Part shown: positions 47,703 through 57,405 of the stretch, one piece after another
How the letters are laid out: each line of letters opens with the position of its first letter
Numbering within the stretch: position 1 is the first letter of the stretch
From: Myotis daubentonii
Lineage: Eukaryota > Chordata > Mammalia > Chiroptera > Vespertilionidae
Length of the DNA stretch: 64,000 bases
Assembly: GCF_963259705.1 (NCBI RefSeq)
Contig: NC_081861.1
Span: 106,756,102-106,820,101, forward strand
Direction: 5' to 3'
Made by a program: the position numbers and the translations under genes
Notes under the pieces: model-generated
What the model saw: only the letters and a program-made list of their open reading frames with translations
The model's database searches: none
What the model was told of the DNA's origin: nothing

Positions 47703-47783
47703 TTCTTCTTCTTCTTCTTCTTCTTCTTCTTCTTCTTCTTCTTCTTCTTCTTCTTCTTCTTCTTCTTCTTCTTCTTCTTCTTC
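47703..47783 (-). repeat. (TTC)27 / (GAA)27 microsatellite
   Basis: Eighty-one bases with no interruption. On the HAL1 sense (minus) strand it is (GAA)27, directly after the ORF1 end, at the spot where the other HAL1 has GAAGAGGAAGAAGAAG (5765-5780). On the HDX sense strand it is also GAA. Confidence 0.97.
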
Positions 47784-47784
47784 A

Positions 47785-48690
47785 AGAATACCTTTAAACC
47801 TTTCATGTAATACTGGTTTAGTGGTGATGAACTAGTTTAGCTTTTTCTTGTCTGTGAAGCTCCTTATCTGACCTTCAATTCTAAATGATAGCTTTGCTGG
47901 GTAGAGTATTCTTGGTTGTTGGTTCTTGCTATTCATCACTTTGAATATGTCTTGCCACTCCCTTCTGGCCTGCAAAGTTTCTGTTGAGAAATAAGCTGAC
48001 AGCCATATGGGTGCTCCCTTCTAGGTAACTAACTGCTTTTCTCTTGCTGCTTTTAAGATTCTCCCTTTTTCTTTAACCTTTGGCATTTTAAGTACAATGT
48101 GTCTTGGTGTGGGCCTCTTTTGCATTCCTCTTGTTTGGGATTATTTGCACTTCCTGGACTTGTAAGTCTATTTCTTTCACCAAGTAAGGGAAGTTTTCTT
48201 TTGTTATTTCTTCAAATAGGTATTCAACAACTTTCTTTCCTTCTTCTCCTTCTGGCACACCCATAATGTGAATGTTGGTATGTTGGAAATAGTCCCAGAG
48301 GCTCCTTACACTATCTTCATCTTTTGGGGTTCTTTTTTCTTATTGCTCTACTGACTAGATGTTTTTTGCTCCCTCATATTTCAAATTGTTGATTTGATTT
48401 TCAGAATCCTATACTCTACTGTTGAATCCCTGTAAATTATTTTTTATTTCAGCTAGTGTATGCTTAATTTCTGACTGGTCCTTTTTCATGTCTTTTATGT
48501 TCTCTAAAAGGTTCTTGAAATTCTCACTAAGATCCTTGAAAGTCTCACTAAGTCCCTTAAAACTCTCATTAAGATTCTTGAGCAACTTTATAACCATTGT
48601 TTTGAACTCTGTATCTAGTAGCTTGCTTGCTTCTATTCCATTTATTTCTTTTTTTGGAGATTTCTTCTGTTCTTTCATTTGTGACATTTT
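47785..48690 (-). pseudogene. HAL1 ORF1p remnant
   Basis: The N-terminal frame 48687-48409 (MSQMKEQKKSPKKEINGIE...) contains a coiled coil with four heptad-like repeats (LSETFKDLSENFKNLLENIK). Downstream, in broken frames, are the RRM-like and C-terminal parts (48330-47800), matching the HAL1 at 5220-5764 in order. Nucleic-acid chaperone activity is known for L1 ORF1p; this copy has several stops. Confidence 0.72.
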
Positions 48691-50004
48691 TTTTTTGTCT
48701 CTGTATTTTGGCTGCTTCCCTGTGTTTCTTTCTATATATTAGATAGAGCTGTTATGTCTCCTGGAATTGGTAGAGATGCCTTGTGTAGTAAGTTTCCTGT
48801 AAGGCCCAACCTCCCCAGTCACCTGAGCTGGGCACTCCAGGTGTGCTCCTGTGTGCACTGCGTGCACTGTCTTATTGTAGTTGAGCCTTGATTGCTGTGG
48901 GCCACACTGGGAGGAATTGAATCCCAGTCCAATTGGATGTAAGGACCAGCTGTAAGAATAATGGAAGAGATGCTGTGCAGGAGACACCCCTTTAGAGGAG
49001 GACTCGCTTCAATGAGTCTTTGGTGCTTACCGAGTCTACCCCTTGAGTGTGTCACTTTGGATGTGTAGAGGTGTAATCTGGTATAATCTGAATATGTCCA
49101 CTACGTACACTGGCTCTGAGGCCTCCTGGGAAGTGCAAAGTCAACCACTGCCTGGGGCCACCTGGCAGGAGTTACAGAGCAATCTGTAAATGGCTGCTAT
49201 TTACATTGGGCTTGGAAGTGCCTAGGTGAAGCCAAGCTGTCTTGGGCTTCTTATTTATAAGTATAGGGCACGCTGATGCCAGGTGATACTTTTTAAAGAG
49301 ATTTTTAGAAAATTTGAAGCCTGAACCAGGACAGGCCATTCATATGTCAAAACATTGCAAAGAGCTTGGGTGGGGCTGCAAATTGAATAGGGTGGGTTCT
49401 CAAGGAATCACCAGGGCAGAGCCAACAGTGTGAGTCAAGCTGATGGAAACTCAGATATGGCTGCCAGTCAGCTCTGCAGTGTGGGAGGTTCCAGCACCAG
49501 AACAATGGTCCATGTGAACACCCCTGTCTGGGAGAAATTCATGTTCTTGACCTGATCTCAGACAATCCAATTCTTCCCCAAATGTCCCAGGTTCCTTTGA
49601 AGCTGCCATCCCAGCATTGGAGCCTAAAGGGATCGAGTGAGTCTGAGTAAGTCTGCATGCTGGCTCTCTAAGAGGAACTGCCTGGGTCTCCAGTAGCCCC
49701 TGTGTCACTCAGCCACAATTCCCACTGGTTTTTACAGCCCAAAGTTATGTGGGCTTTTCTTTCTAGCTTTGGATCTCAGGACTGGGAGAATGGTGTGAGA
49801 TTGGGACCCCTTATTCCTCATGAGAGGCCTCCACAGCCACACTATTCCCACATGAGTATGTCAGACCAGCCTGTTCTGGACCTCCAACCCTCCAACCAAT
49901 ATCGATGTGCTTTCTTCTTTAATTGTCTAGTTGTAGTACTTCCATCCAGCCAGATTTCAGGTGGTTCTGACTGATGATTGTTCTGTATTATGGCTGTAAT
50001 TTTT

Positions 50005-50222
50005 TAAAAATATATTTTATTGATTTTTTTACAGAGAGGAAGGGAAAGGGATAGAGAGTTAGAAACATCGATAAGAGAGAAACATCGATTAGCTGCATCC
50101 CACACGCCCCCTACTGGGGATGTGACCGCAACCAAGGTACATGCCCCTGACTGGAATAGAACCTGGGACCCTTCAGTCCGCAGGCTGATGCTCTATCCAC
50201 TGAGCCAAACCGGTTAGGGCAT
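50005..50222 (-). mobile_element. Ves SINE
   Basis: Minus-strand copy with head CCTAACCGGTTTGGCTCAG, in the HAL1 5'UTR. Duplication TGGCTGTAATTTT (about 49991-50003 and 50223-50235). Confidence 0.92.
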
Positions 50223-50744
50223 GTGGCTGTAATTTTGATGTGGTTTTGAAAGGTGGCAAGTTCCAGTGTTTACCTGCTCTGCCATCCAGTAACATTTCTT
50301 TACATTAACAATAAATTATTTGAAAAACCAGTAAAGAAAATAATCCAATTTAAAATAACATTAAAAACAACAAAATAATCAGGAATAAATTCATCTAGGA
50401 AATAAAAAATCTCTACTCTGAAAATTATAAGGCATTGATAAAAGAATTTGAAAAAGACACAAGTAAATGGAACAGCATCCTGTGTTCATGGATGGGAAAA
50501 ACTAATATTGTTAAAATGTCCATACAACCCAGACCATCTATAGACTCAATGCAATCCTTATCAAAATTCTTGTTGCATTTTTTAGTGACATAGAAAATAA
50601 TCCTAAAATTTGTATGGAACCATAAAATACTCTAAATAGCCAAAGTAATCCTGAGAAGGACCAAAGCATGGGCATCACAATTCCTAATTTCAAGCTATAC
50701 GAAAAAGCTATAGTAATCAAACAGTAAGGTACTGGCATAAAAAA

Positions 50745-50890
50745 GAATTCTTATTCATATATGCATAGCCCATGGACACAGACAATAGTGTGGTAAAGAC
50801 CCGGGGCAGAGTGTGGGGCATTCTAGAAGGGGTCAATGGGGAAAAATATGGAGCATATGTAATACTTTCAACAATAAAGATTAGAAAAAG
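50745..50890 (+). mobile_element. L1 3'-terminal fragment (about 145 bp)
   Basis: CATATATGCATAGCCCATGG and ACAGACAATAGTGTGG, a G-rich block, then AATACTTTCAACAATAAAGATT. Confidence 0.75.
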
Positions 50891-51442
50891 ATGCATAAGC
50901 CAACAGAACAAAATCAAGATCTCAATATATCAGTGCATTTACTATAAACCAATATTTGATGAGGAAGCCAAGAAAACTCAATGGAGAAAATATTTTCTCT
51001 TCAATAAATGGTGCTGGAAAAATTGGATATTCGCATACAAAAAAAATGAAACTAGACTTCTATCTTACACCATTCACAAAAATTAACTCAAAATAGATTG
51101 CATACTTAAATGTAAGACTCGAAATCATAAAACTTCTCAAATAAATCATAGGAAAAATCTCCTTGACATGGGTCTTAGCAATGATTTTTTTTGGCATGTG
51201 ACTATTAAAGCGCAAGCAAGAAAAATAAATAAATAGTAATATATATGGGACTACATCAAACTAAAAAACTTTGCACAGAAATAAAAAAGATCAACAAAAT
51301 GTAAAGACAACTTAAGGAATGGGAAAATATTTGAAAGCCATGTGTCTAATTATGGATTAATATCCAAAATATATAAAGGACTAATAGGTGCATGAAAATG
51401 TGCTCAACATCACTAATCGAAAAAGGAAAATGCAAATCAAAA

Positions 51443-51625
51443 CCGCAGTGGGTGGGTGGAAGGTAATCAACCAAAGACCTTGTATGTATGTATGTACACC
51501 ATGGACACAGACAACAGAGTGCTGAAGGCCTCTATCCTTATTTTAAAAAGTCTAGTGGCACTATATTAATGGGGAAAAAAGTGGAAATATGTAATAGTTT
51601 CAGCAATAAAGATTTATTTAAAAAA
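51443..51625 (+). mobile_element. L1 3'-terminal fragment with a foreign 35-bp insert
   Basis: GGTAATCAACCAAAGACCTTG, then ATGGACACAGACAACAGAG. Instead of the usual G-rich block it has a 35-bp stretch (51533-51567), then ATGTAATAGTTTCAGCAATAAAG. The 35-bp stretch recurs inverted at 52169. Confidence 0.75.
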
Positions 51626-52203
51626 ACCCATAGTGGGATATCACCTTAAGTCTGTTATGATAGCTACCATAAAATAGAGATAAAAAATGACGACAAGAAT
51701 GTAGATAAAAGGCAACACTTGTGCATTGTTGGTGAGATTATAAATTGATGCAGCCACCATGGAAAACAGTATAGTGGTTCCACAAAATATTAAAAATGAA
51801 GCTATCACATGATCCAGCAATTCCACTTCTGGGAATATATCCAAAGTCAATGAAAACACTTTGTGAAAGAGATATCTCCATCCCCATAATCATAGCAGTA
51901 TTATTTATAATAGCCAAGATATGGAAATGGCTTATGTCCATTCACTTAAGCTGTTTCCATATATTGGCTGTTGTAAATAATGCTGCTATAGTTATATGTG
52001 TATTAGAAAAACTACATATATGTATTTGTATATATGTAGTTTTTACTATATATAGGGTGTTCCCAAAGTGTATACATATTTTAAAGCTGATAACTCAATT
52101 TTCACCCCTTTTCAGGTTTAGCTGATTTAAAATAATGGGTGAAGCCAGACTAAGCTTTGAACAGAGAAAATATAGTGCCACTAGACTTTTTAAAATAAGG
52201 ATA
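51533..52203. repeat. Perfect 35-bp inverted repeat (arms 51533-51567 and 52169-52203)
   Basis: The plus strand at the left arm begins TATCCTTATTTTAAAAAGTC. The right arm is its exact reverse complement, ending TTTTTAAAATAAGGATA. The arms are about 600 bp apart; the left is in an L1 3'UTR and the right in a mariner-like MITE. Confidence 0.93.
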
Positions 52204-52491
52204 CCTAAAAGATAAGGTTTACTGTACAAAACTGGCAACAGTTGATGAATTGAGGGTGTACAAATGCCGAATGAAATGATTCTTGATGTGTGGGATTCCA
52301 TTGCTTCACATTATCAGCAGTGCCTGGACCAGAAAAGTCATCAATATAAAAGCAGGCATTGACAAAAAAAGAAAATACTCATTTCTGTAGATTCTTTTAA
52401 ATTTTAAAAATTAACTGTGTGTTAATAAACACTGAGTTTATAATCATTCAAATCGTGTATACATTATTTTGGGATGCCCTGTATGTGTAGG
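52053..52491 (+). mobile_element. Mariner/Tc1-superfamily MITE with transposase remnants
   Basis: About 439 bp with terminal inverted repeats AGGGTGTTCCCAAAGTGTATAC and (reverse) AGGGCATCCCAAAATAATGTATAC, flanked by TA. Just inside the left end, 52135-52170 reads MGEARLSFEQRKY, a start typical of IS630/mariner-type transposases. Before the right end, CVDSIASHYQQCLDQ-like sequence (52290-52340) resembles its C-terminus. The middle is deleted. Confidence 0.75.
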
Positions 52492-52730
52492 ATAAATATT
52501 CATCTCTGAAAAAGAAGGAAACCTGGTATAGGAGACAACATGAATGGACCTTAGGGGCACTATGCTAATTGAAATATGTCAGACAGAGAAAGACAGATAC
52601 AGTATTATCTCATTTATATATGAAATATAAAAAAATATTATAGAAAAAGAGATCAGACTTGTGGGTACCAGCGTTTGGAAGGATTGGATGAAAGTGTTCA
52701 AAAGGTACACACTTTCAGTTATAAGATAAA
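52492..52730 (+). mobile_element. Old L1 fragment (C-terminal ORF2, 3'UTR)
   Basis: GGGCACTATGCTAATTGAAATATG and GAGAAAGACAGATACAGTATT are the typical ORF2 end. It is interrupted by the Helitron, and possible 3'UTR continues at 53620-53850. Confidence 0.6.
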
Positions 52731-53619
52731 CTAGTAGCCTGGTGCATGACATTCGTGCACATTAAAAGGGAAATAATTAGAGGAACTATTTAAATATTGC
52801 TATTTGCCCTTTCTTTATAATAGAAGTGTCAGAGATGAAAGAAAATTAGTAAAATGTATATGAAAATCTTCCTCCTGTCAGAGTCTGGGGCATGCCGTGG
52901 GACCCAGAGTCAAGTCCCTGCCCACCCGTGTGCACCTCGAAATTGCACGAGACCCAGACATGGCCAGCCCCAGCCCCATTGGGCGAGATCCAGAATTGGC
53001 TGGCCCCACTCCCATCAAGCCCCGCTTGGTAGGGGGTGCAACCTCAAGGCCCCCAGGGAAACCTCAGGTCCCCTGGCCCAGTGCCAGGGCACGGGGGCAT
53101 GGCCTGAGGTCCCCCATCAAGCCCTGCTGGGCCGGGGGCATGGCCTGAGGTCCCCCAGCCCGGTGCCAGGGTAGGAGGTGCAGCCTAAGGTCCCCCAGCC
53201 TGGGGCAGGGGGTGCAGCCTGTGGTCACCTGTCAAGCCCTGTTGGGCTGGGGGCATGGTCTGAGGTCCTTCAGTCGGGCGCCAGGGTGGGGAGTGCAGCC
53301 TCATGTCCCCCAGCCTGGGGCAGAGGGCACAGCCTGAGGTCCCCAGTCAAGCCCTGTTGCATAGGGAGGCATGACCTGAGGTCTCCCATCAAGCCTACCA
53401 AGCGGGGGCACAGCCTCAGGTCCCCCGCCCCAGCCTGGTGCCACATAGCCTCATGTCCCTGCTGATCACTCATTACAGCTCGTTACAGGAACCGCACCTT
53501 CGATGTGAGCGCAGTCATCTTGTGTTATGGGAACCCTGCCTCAGCTGTGGATGCAGCCATCTTGTAACAATGTGACAGAGTGAGGGTCAATTTGCATATT
53601 ACCTCTTTATTATATAGGA
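52731..53619 (-). mobile_element. Helitron, non-autonomous, minisatellite-bearing
   Basis: Minus strand: starts TCCTATATAATAAAGAGG and ends GCACCAGGCTACTAG, inserted between A and T. The interior 53010-53460 has GC-rich units around GCATGGCCTGAGGTCCCCC. It belongs to the same subfamily as 60713-61848, with near-identical first 190 bp. Confidence 0.88.
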
Positions 53620-54110
53620 TAAGTACTAGGAATGTAATGTACAATATAACTATAGTAAACATTGTTGTATGGTATATTTGAAAGTTGTTAAGAGAGAAGC
53701 TCCAAGAGTTCTCACCACAAGAAGAAAAACACTGTTATTAACTAAAACACTGGATATTAACTACACTTATTGTGGTAACTTCACAATATAAGTAACTGAA
53801 ATAATTATGGCTGTACAACTTAAGTTATACAGTGCTGTATGTCAATTATATCTTAAGTAATCTGAAAAAAATATACAAAAATAATAACTAAAAAAGAAAA
53901 AGAAAAAGATGCAATACTCCATATTGATAAAATATAAAGAAATGCACAGAATTTCTCATTAGATACAGAAATAGCATTTGACAAAAATAAATATCCTTTC
54001 ATGATAAAATCACTAACCATACCAGGAATAAAAGAGAACCTCCTTATCCTGACAAAGATCATCTACAAAATCCAACAGGTGACATCATATTTAAAGTTTT
54101 CCACCTAAGA
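53620..54110 (+). mobile_element. Old L1 3'UTR-like sequence and a further L1 RT fragment
   Basis: 53620-53850 looks like an old L1 3'UTR. From about 53910 an ORF2 palm fragment (a GATACAGAAATAGCATTTGAC equivalent of DAEKAF) begins and continues beyond the SPIN element. Confidence 0.5.
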
Positions 54111-54759
54111 CCAGTGGTTCTCTGTGGGAAACTGTTTATTGCCTTCACTATCTGATAAGCATAGACAGAGAACCCCCCGAAGGCTGGGTGCCTTTGAAGC
54201 CCTCCCAAAGGTCGGAGCTAGGCGCCACCTCTGTTTGTCCAGACAGTGGTAGCTGAAACTACTCCCCCATTTATTATTATGTAAATCCTTGCTGATGGGC
54301 TAGTCTGCCTGTTTCAGGGGGTCACCTGCCTAGGGCTATGCTATGGGTGCATCCCAGATCAATAAAAGATCGGAGCGGCCTGAGCTTAGGTGGAAGTCCT
54401 TTGGGACTTGCCCGCCTGGTCCCCCAATATTGCAAAATTATCTCGTGTCTTTTTCTCTCATTTGTTGTGCGGCTCCTCTTTCAGATACCGAACCCTACTC
54501 CACGCAGAACGTGGAGGGAGTCATACTCGACAGTTCTCAACCTTCCTAATGCTGCGACCCTTTAATACAGTTCCTCATGTTGTGGTGACCCCCAACCATA
54601 AAATTATTTTCGTTGCTACTTCATAACTGTAATTTTGCTACTGTTATGAATCATAATGTAAATATCTGATATGCAGGATGCAGGATATATTTAGGCGACC
54701 CCTGTGAAAGGGTCGTTCGACCCCCAAAGGGATCGCGACCCACAGGTTGAGAACCACTG
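54111..54759 (+). mobile_element. SPIN-type non-autonomous hAT element, split by a solo LTR
   Basis: The sequence from 54533 matches the SPACE INVADERS (SPIN) MITE as I know it: TCTCAACCTTCCTAATGCTG, CTCATGTTGTGGTGACCCCC, and the right end GACCCACAGGTTGAGAACCA. The first 12 bp (CCAGTGGTTCTC) are on the other side of the LTR. An 8-bp duplication ACCTAAGA/ACCTAAGG (54103-54110; 54760-54767) fits hAT. The middle is shorter than the usual SPIN MITE. SPIN is known to have spread horizontally among tetrapods, including bats. Confidence 0.9.
54123..54532 (+). mobile_element. Solo LTR of an endogenous retrovirus inside the SPIN inverted repeat
   Basis: A 410-bp TGTGGGAAAC...ACTCGACA element with a perfect 6-bp duplication GTTCTC (54117-54122; 54533-54538). 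AATAAA at 54361-54366 fits a poly-A signal, and a CT-rich stretch follows. No internal viral genes are present, so it is a recombined solo LTR. The general form resembles gammaretroviral LTRs; class is inference. Confidence 0.85.
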
Positions 54760-56642
54760 ACCTAAGGCCATCAGGAAGAGAAAAGTATCTTGTACCACTT
54801 CTATTCAACACTGTACTAGAGTTACTAGCAATTAGTCAAGAAAAAGAAGTAAAATTTTACTCAAGTAAAAGCTATCTGTGCTTGTCGATGGAATTCACTG
54901 TTGTCTACTATAAGTAATATACTAGTTTTCAGAATACAAGTTTGATATACAAAAATCAATGAGCAATCCAACAATTATATTAGGATAGAAATTTCATTTA
55001 AAATAGCATCAAAAAGAGTTATATACTTCAGAATAAATTTAACAGAATAAATGCAAGCATTATCTACTGAAAACTAGAACAAATTGTTTAAAAATTAAAA
55101 AAGATGTAATAAGTGGAAAGGTATACATGGATCAGAAGACTCAATATAATTAATATGGCAATATTCCCAAATTTCTATACAATGGAACATAATTTCTATA
55201 TATACTCCAGGTGGCTTTTTTTTGCAGAAATTGACAAGGTAATCCTAAAAGTCATATGTAAATGCAAGGTACCCAGAAGACACAAAATGAATTTGAAAAT
55301 AATTCAGTTGCAGGACTCACTTCCCAATTTCAAAACTTATAACAAAGTTACAGTAACCAAAACAATGTTGTATTAGAGTAAAAATACACATATATAAATA
55401 GACAAATGGACAGATTATATACCCAGAAATAAACTCTTACATATGATCAATTGATTTTGAGAAGAATAGCAAGAGCATTCATTGGGGAATGTATAGTGTT
55501 TTTAACAAATAGTGCTGTGACAACTGGATATACATATGCAAAAAAATCAAAGTTAACTCCTCCCTCATTCCATATGCAAAAACTATATCAAAACAGGCCT
55601 ACATATAAGATACACAAATATAAGATTCCTAGAAGAAAACATGTCAGTCTTCACTACTTTGCCTTAGATATTTTCTTTGATACAACACTGAAAGCATAAG
55701 TGACAATAGGTATATTGAACTTCATCAAAATTAAAAACATTCATGTATAAACATTACCCTCAAGAAAGTGAAAAGACAGCACATGGAGTGGGAGACAATA
55801 TTTGCAAATCATAAATATAACAAGGACTACTATAGAGAATATATAATAAACTTAACACTTACAACTCAAAAAGAAAAACAATTAAAAATGTGTCAATTAT
55901 CTGAATAAAAATTTCTCCAAATAAAATATTCACATGGCTATTAAGCACATGAACATAAGTTAACATTATTAGCTATCAGAGCAATGCAAATCAAAACCTC
56001 TATGAGATATTTAACACCCATGAGAGCCACCATAATCAAAATGACTGATATAAATATTGGTTTGGATGTGGAGGGACTAGATCCCTTATACATTGATATG
56101 GGAGTGTAAAGTGGTACAGGCACTTTAGAAAAAGTTTTGTCAGTTTCTCAAAATGTTAAGCATAGATTTGCAATATGAACTAGAAATCCATTCTTAGATA
56201 TATACCCCGAAGATGTGAAAACATAGGCCCCTACAAAAATTTGTATGTGAATGTTCATGGCATTATTCACAATAGACAAATGTAGAAAAAATCCGATGTC
56301 CAGTAACTAATGAATGCCAAAATACATAAGGAGTAATATTGTAGAACAATAAAATGAAGTATTGATACTACAACCTGGACAAACCTTGGAAATATTATGG
56401 TAACTGAAAGAAACCAGTTACAAAAGACCACAAGTTGTACAATTCCATTTGTAATCATATCTAAAATAGCTAATTCCACAGAGATAGAAAAAATATTAGT
56501 GATTGTCTACTGCTGGGATGGGGGATTTGGTGGGCTAATGGGTACATAGTTCATTTGTGAGGTGATTAAATGTTCTAAAATTAGATTAGGGTGCTACTTG
56601 AACAGCTCCCTGAATATATTTTAAAAAACTTAATTATACACT
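54760..56642 (+). mobile_element. Old L1 ORF2 3' part, continuation
   Basis: Continues the L1 interrupted by SPIN: palm/thumb (54790-55110), connection (55120-55560), C-terminal domain (55940-56420, antisense frames are shadows) and a 3'UTR-like end near 56500-56640. Strongly decayed. Confidence 0.62.
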
Positions 56643-56808
56643 TCTTTTTTATTTATTGATTTGAGAGAGAGAGAAGAGAGAAGCATCGATTTATTGTCCC
56701 ACTTATTAATGCATTCATTAGTTGATTCTTGTATGTGCCCTGACTGGGTATCAAACCTGCAATCGTGGAATATCAGGACATTCTAACAAACTGAGCTACC
56801 TGGCCAGG
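56643..56808 (-). mobile_element. Old tRNA-derived SINE (Ves-related)
   Basis: Minus strand: CCTGGCCAGGTAGCTCAGTTTG at the head and a B-box-like GGTTTGATACCCAG; the left end has GAGAGAGAGAGAAG. It directly abuts the mariner element at 56813. Confidence 0.75.
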
Positions 56809-57142
56809 AGTACCAGTTAATAATGCCAATTTTCAATAGACGGATTTACACATATGTTCATATATATGCAACTTGATATGTATGCTATTTTGTTGTATTC
56901 ACAGCAAGCATCAAAGCTTCATATGTCAATTTTTTGAAGGTGTTAACATCATAGATATTTGTACACTTAAAAATGTTGAATTTAGTGCCAAAAAAAGAGC
57001 ATTTGAGGGAAGTTTTAATTCATTATTTTGAAGTAAAGTGCTGCTGAAAGTTATCGTATACTTTGGGAAGCTTATGGTGAACATGTTCCATCTCAAGGTA
57101 CTTGTGAACACTAGTTTAAATGCTTAAAAAATGATGATTTCA

Positions 57143-57361
57143 GCCGAAACCGGTTTGGCTCAGTGGATAGAGCGTCGGCCTGCGGACTGAAGGGTCCCAG
57201 GCCCGATTCCGGTCAAGGGCATGTACCTCGGTTGCGGGCACATCCCCAGTGGGAGGTTTGCAGGAGGCAGCTGATAGATGTTTCTCTCTCATCGATGTTT
57301 CTAACTCTCTATCTTTCTCCCTTCCTCTCTGTAAAAAATCAATAAAATATATTAAAAAAAA
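57143..57361 (+). mobile_element. Ves SINE with 3' transduced sequence
   Basis: Intact head, body and ATAAAATATATTAAAAAAAA tail. The target duplication AAATGATGATTTCA lies before it (57129-57142), but its partner is at 57406-57419, leaving 44 bp of extra sequence (57362-57405) between tail and duplication. Confidence 0.9.
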
Positions 57362-57405
57362 AGAATTGACTCAATATCCTGAAGTAATTACAAAGAATTA
57401 AAAAG
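57362..57405 (+). other. Probable SINE 3' transduction
   Basis: AGAATTGACTCAATATCCTG to AGAATTAAAAAG: non-SINE, non-mariner sequence inside the duplication, ending A-rich. Best explained as read-through past the source SINE's terminator. Confidence 0.65.

Larger units (their letters stand above)
47377..50286 (-). mobile_element. HAL1 element, near full length, with target duplication
   Basis: Perfect 15-bp duplication CAGTAACATTTCTTT (47362-47376 and 50287-50301). On the minus strand: a 5' end GATGGCAGAGCAGGTAAACAC, a long 5'UTR, a decayed ORF1 between about 48690 and 47785, a purine tract expanded to (GAA)27, and a G-rich 3'UTR. No ORF2 sequence is present. It is about 2.7 kb without the Ves SINE that interrupts its 5'UTR. 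Both ends are defined, so this is the better HAL1 reference copy in the window. Confidence 0.85.
50302..52052 (+). mobile_element. Old L1 ORF2, continuation, with short L1 3' inserts
   Basis: Resumes the L1 that stopped at 47361: thumb and connection region (50400-50730), RNase-H-like/connection parts (50900-51430), and C-terminal domain (51630-51990, TTCTGGGAATATATCC). It contains the short L1 3' ends at 50745 and 51443 and stops at the mariner-like MITE. Confidence 0.62.

Noticed and set aside
48422..48742. 106-codon plus-strand hydrophobic frame
   Set aside because: Antisense shadow of the HAL1 ORF1 coiled coil on the minus strand.
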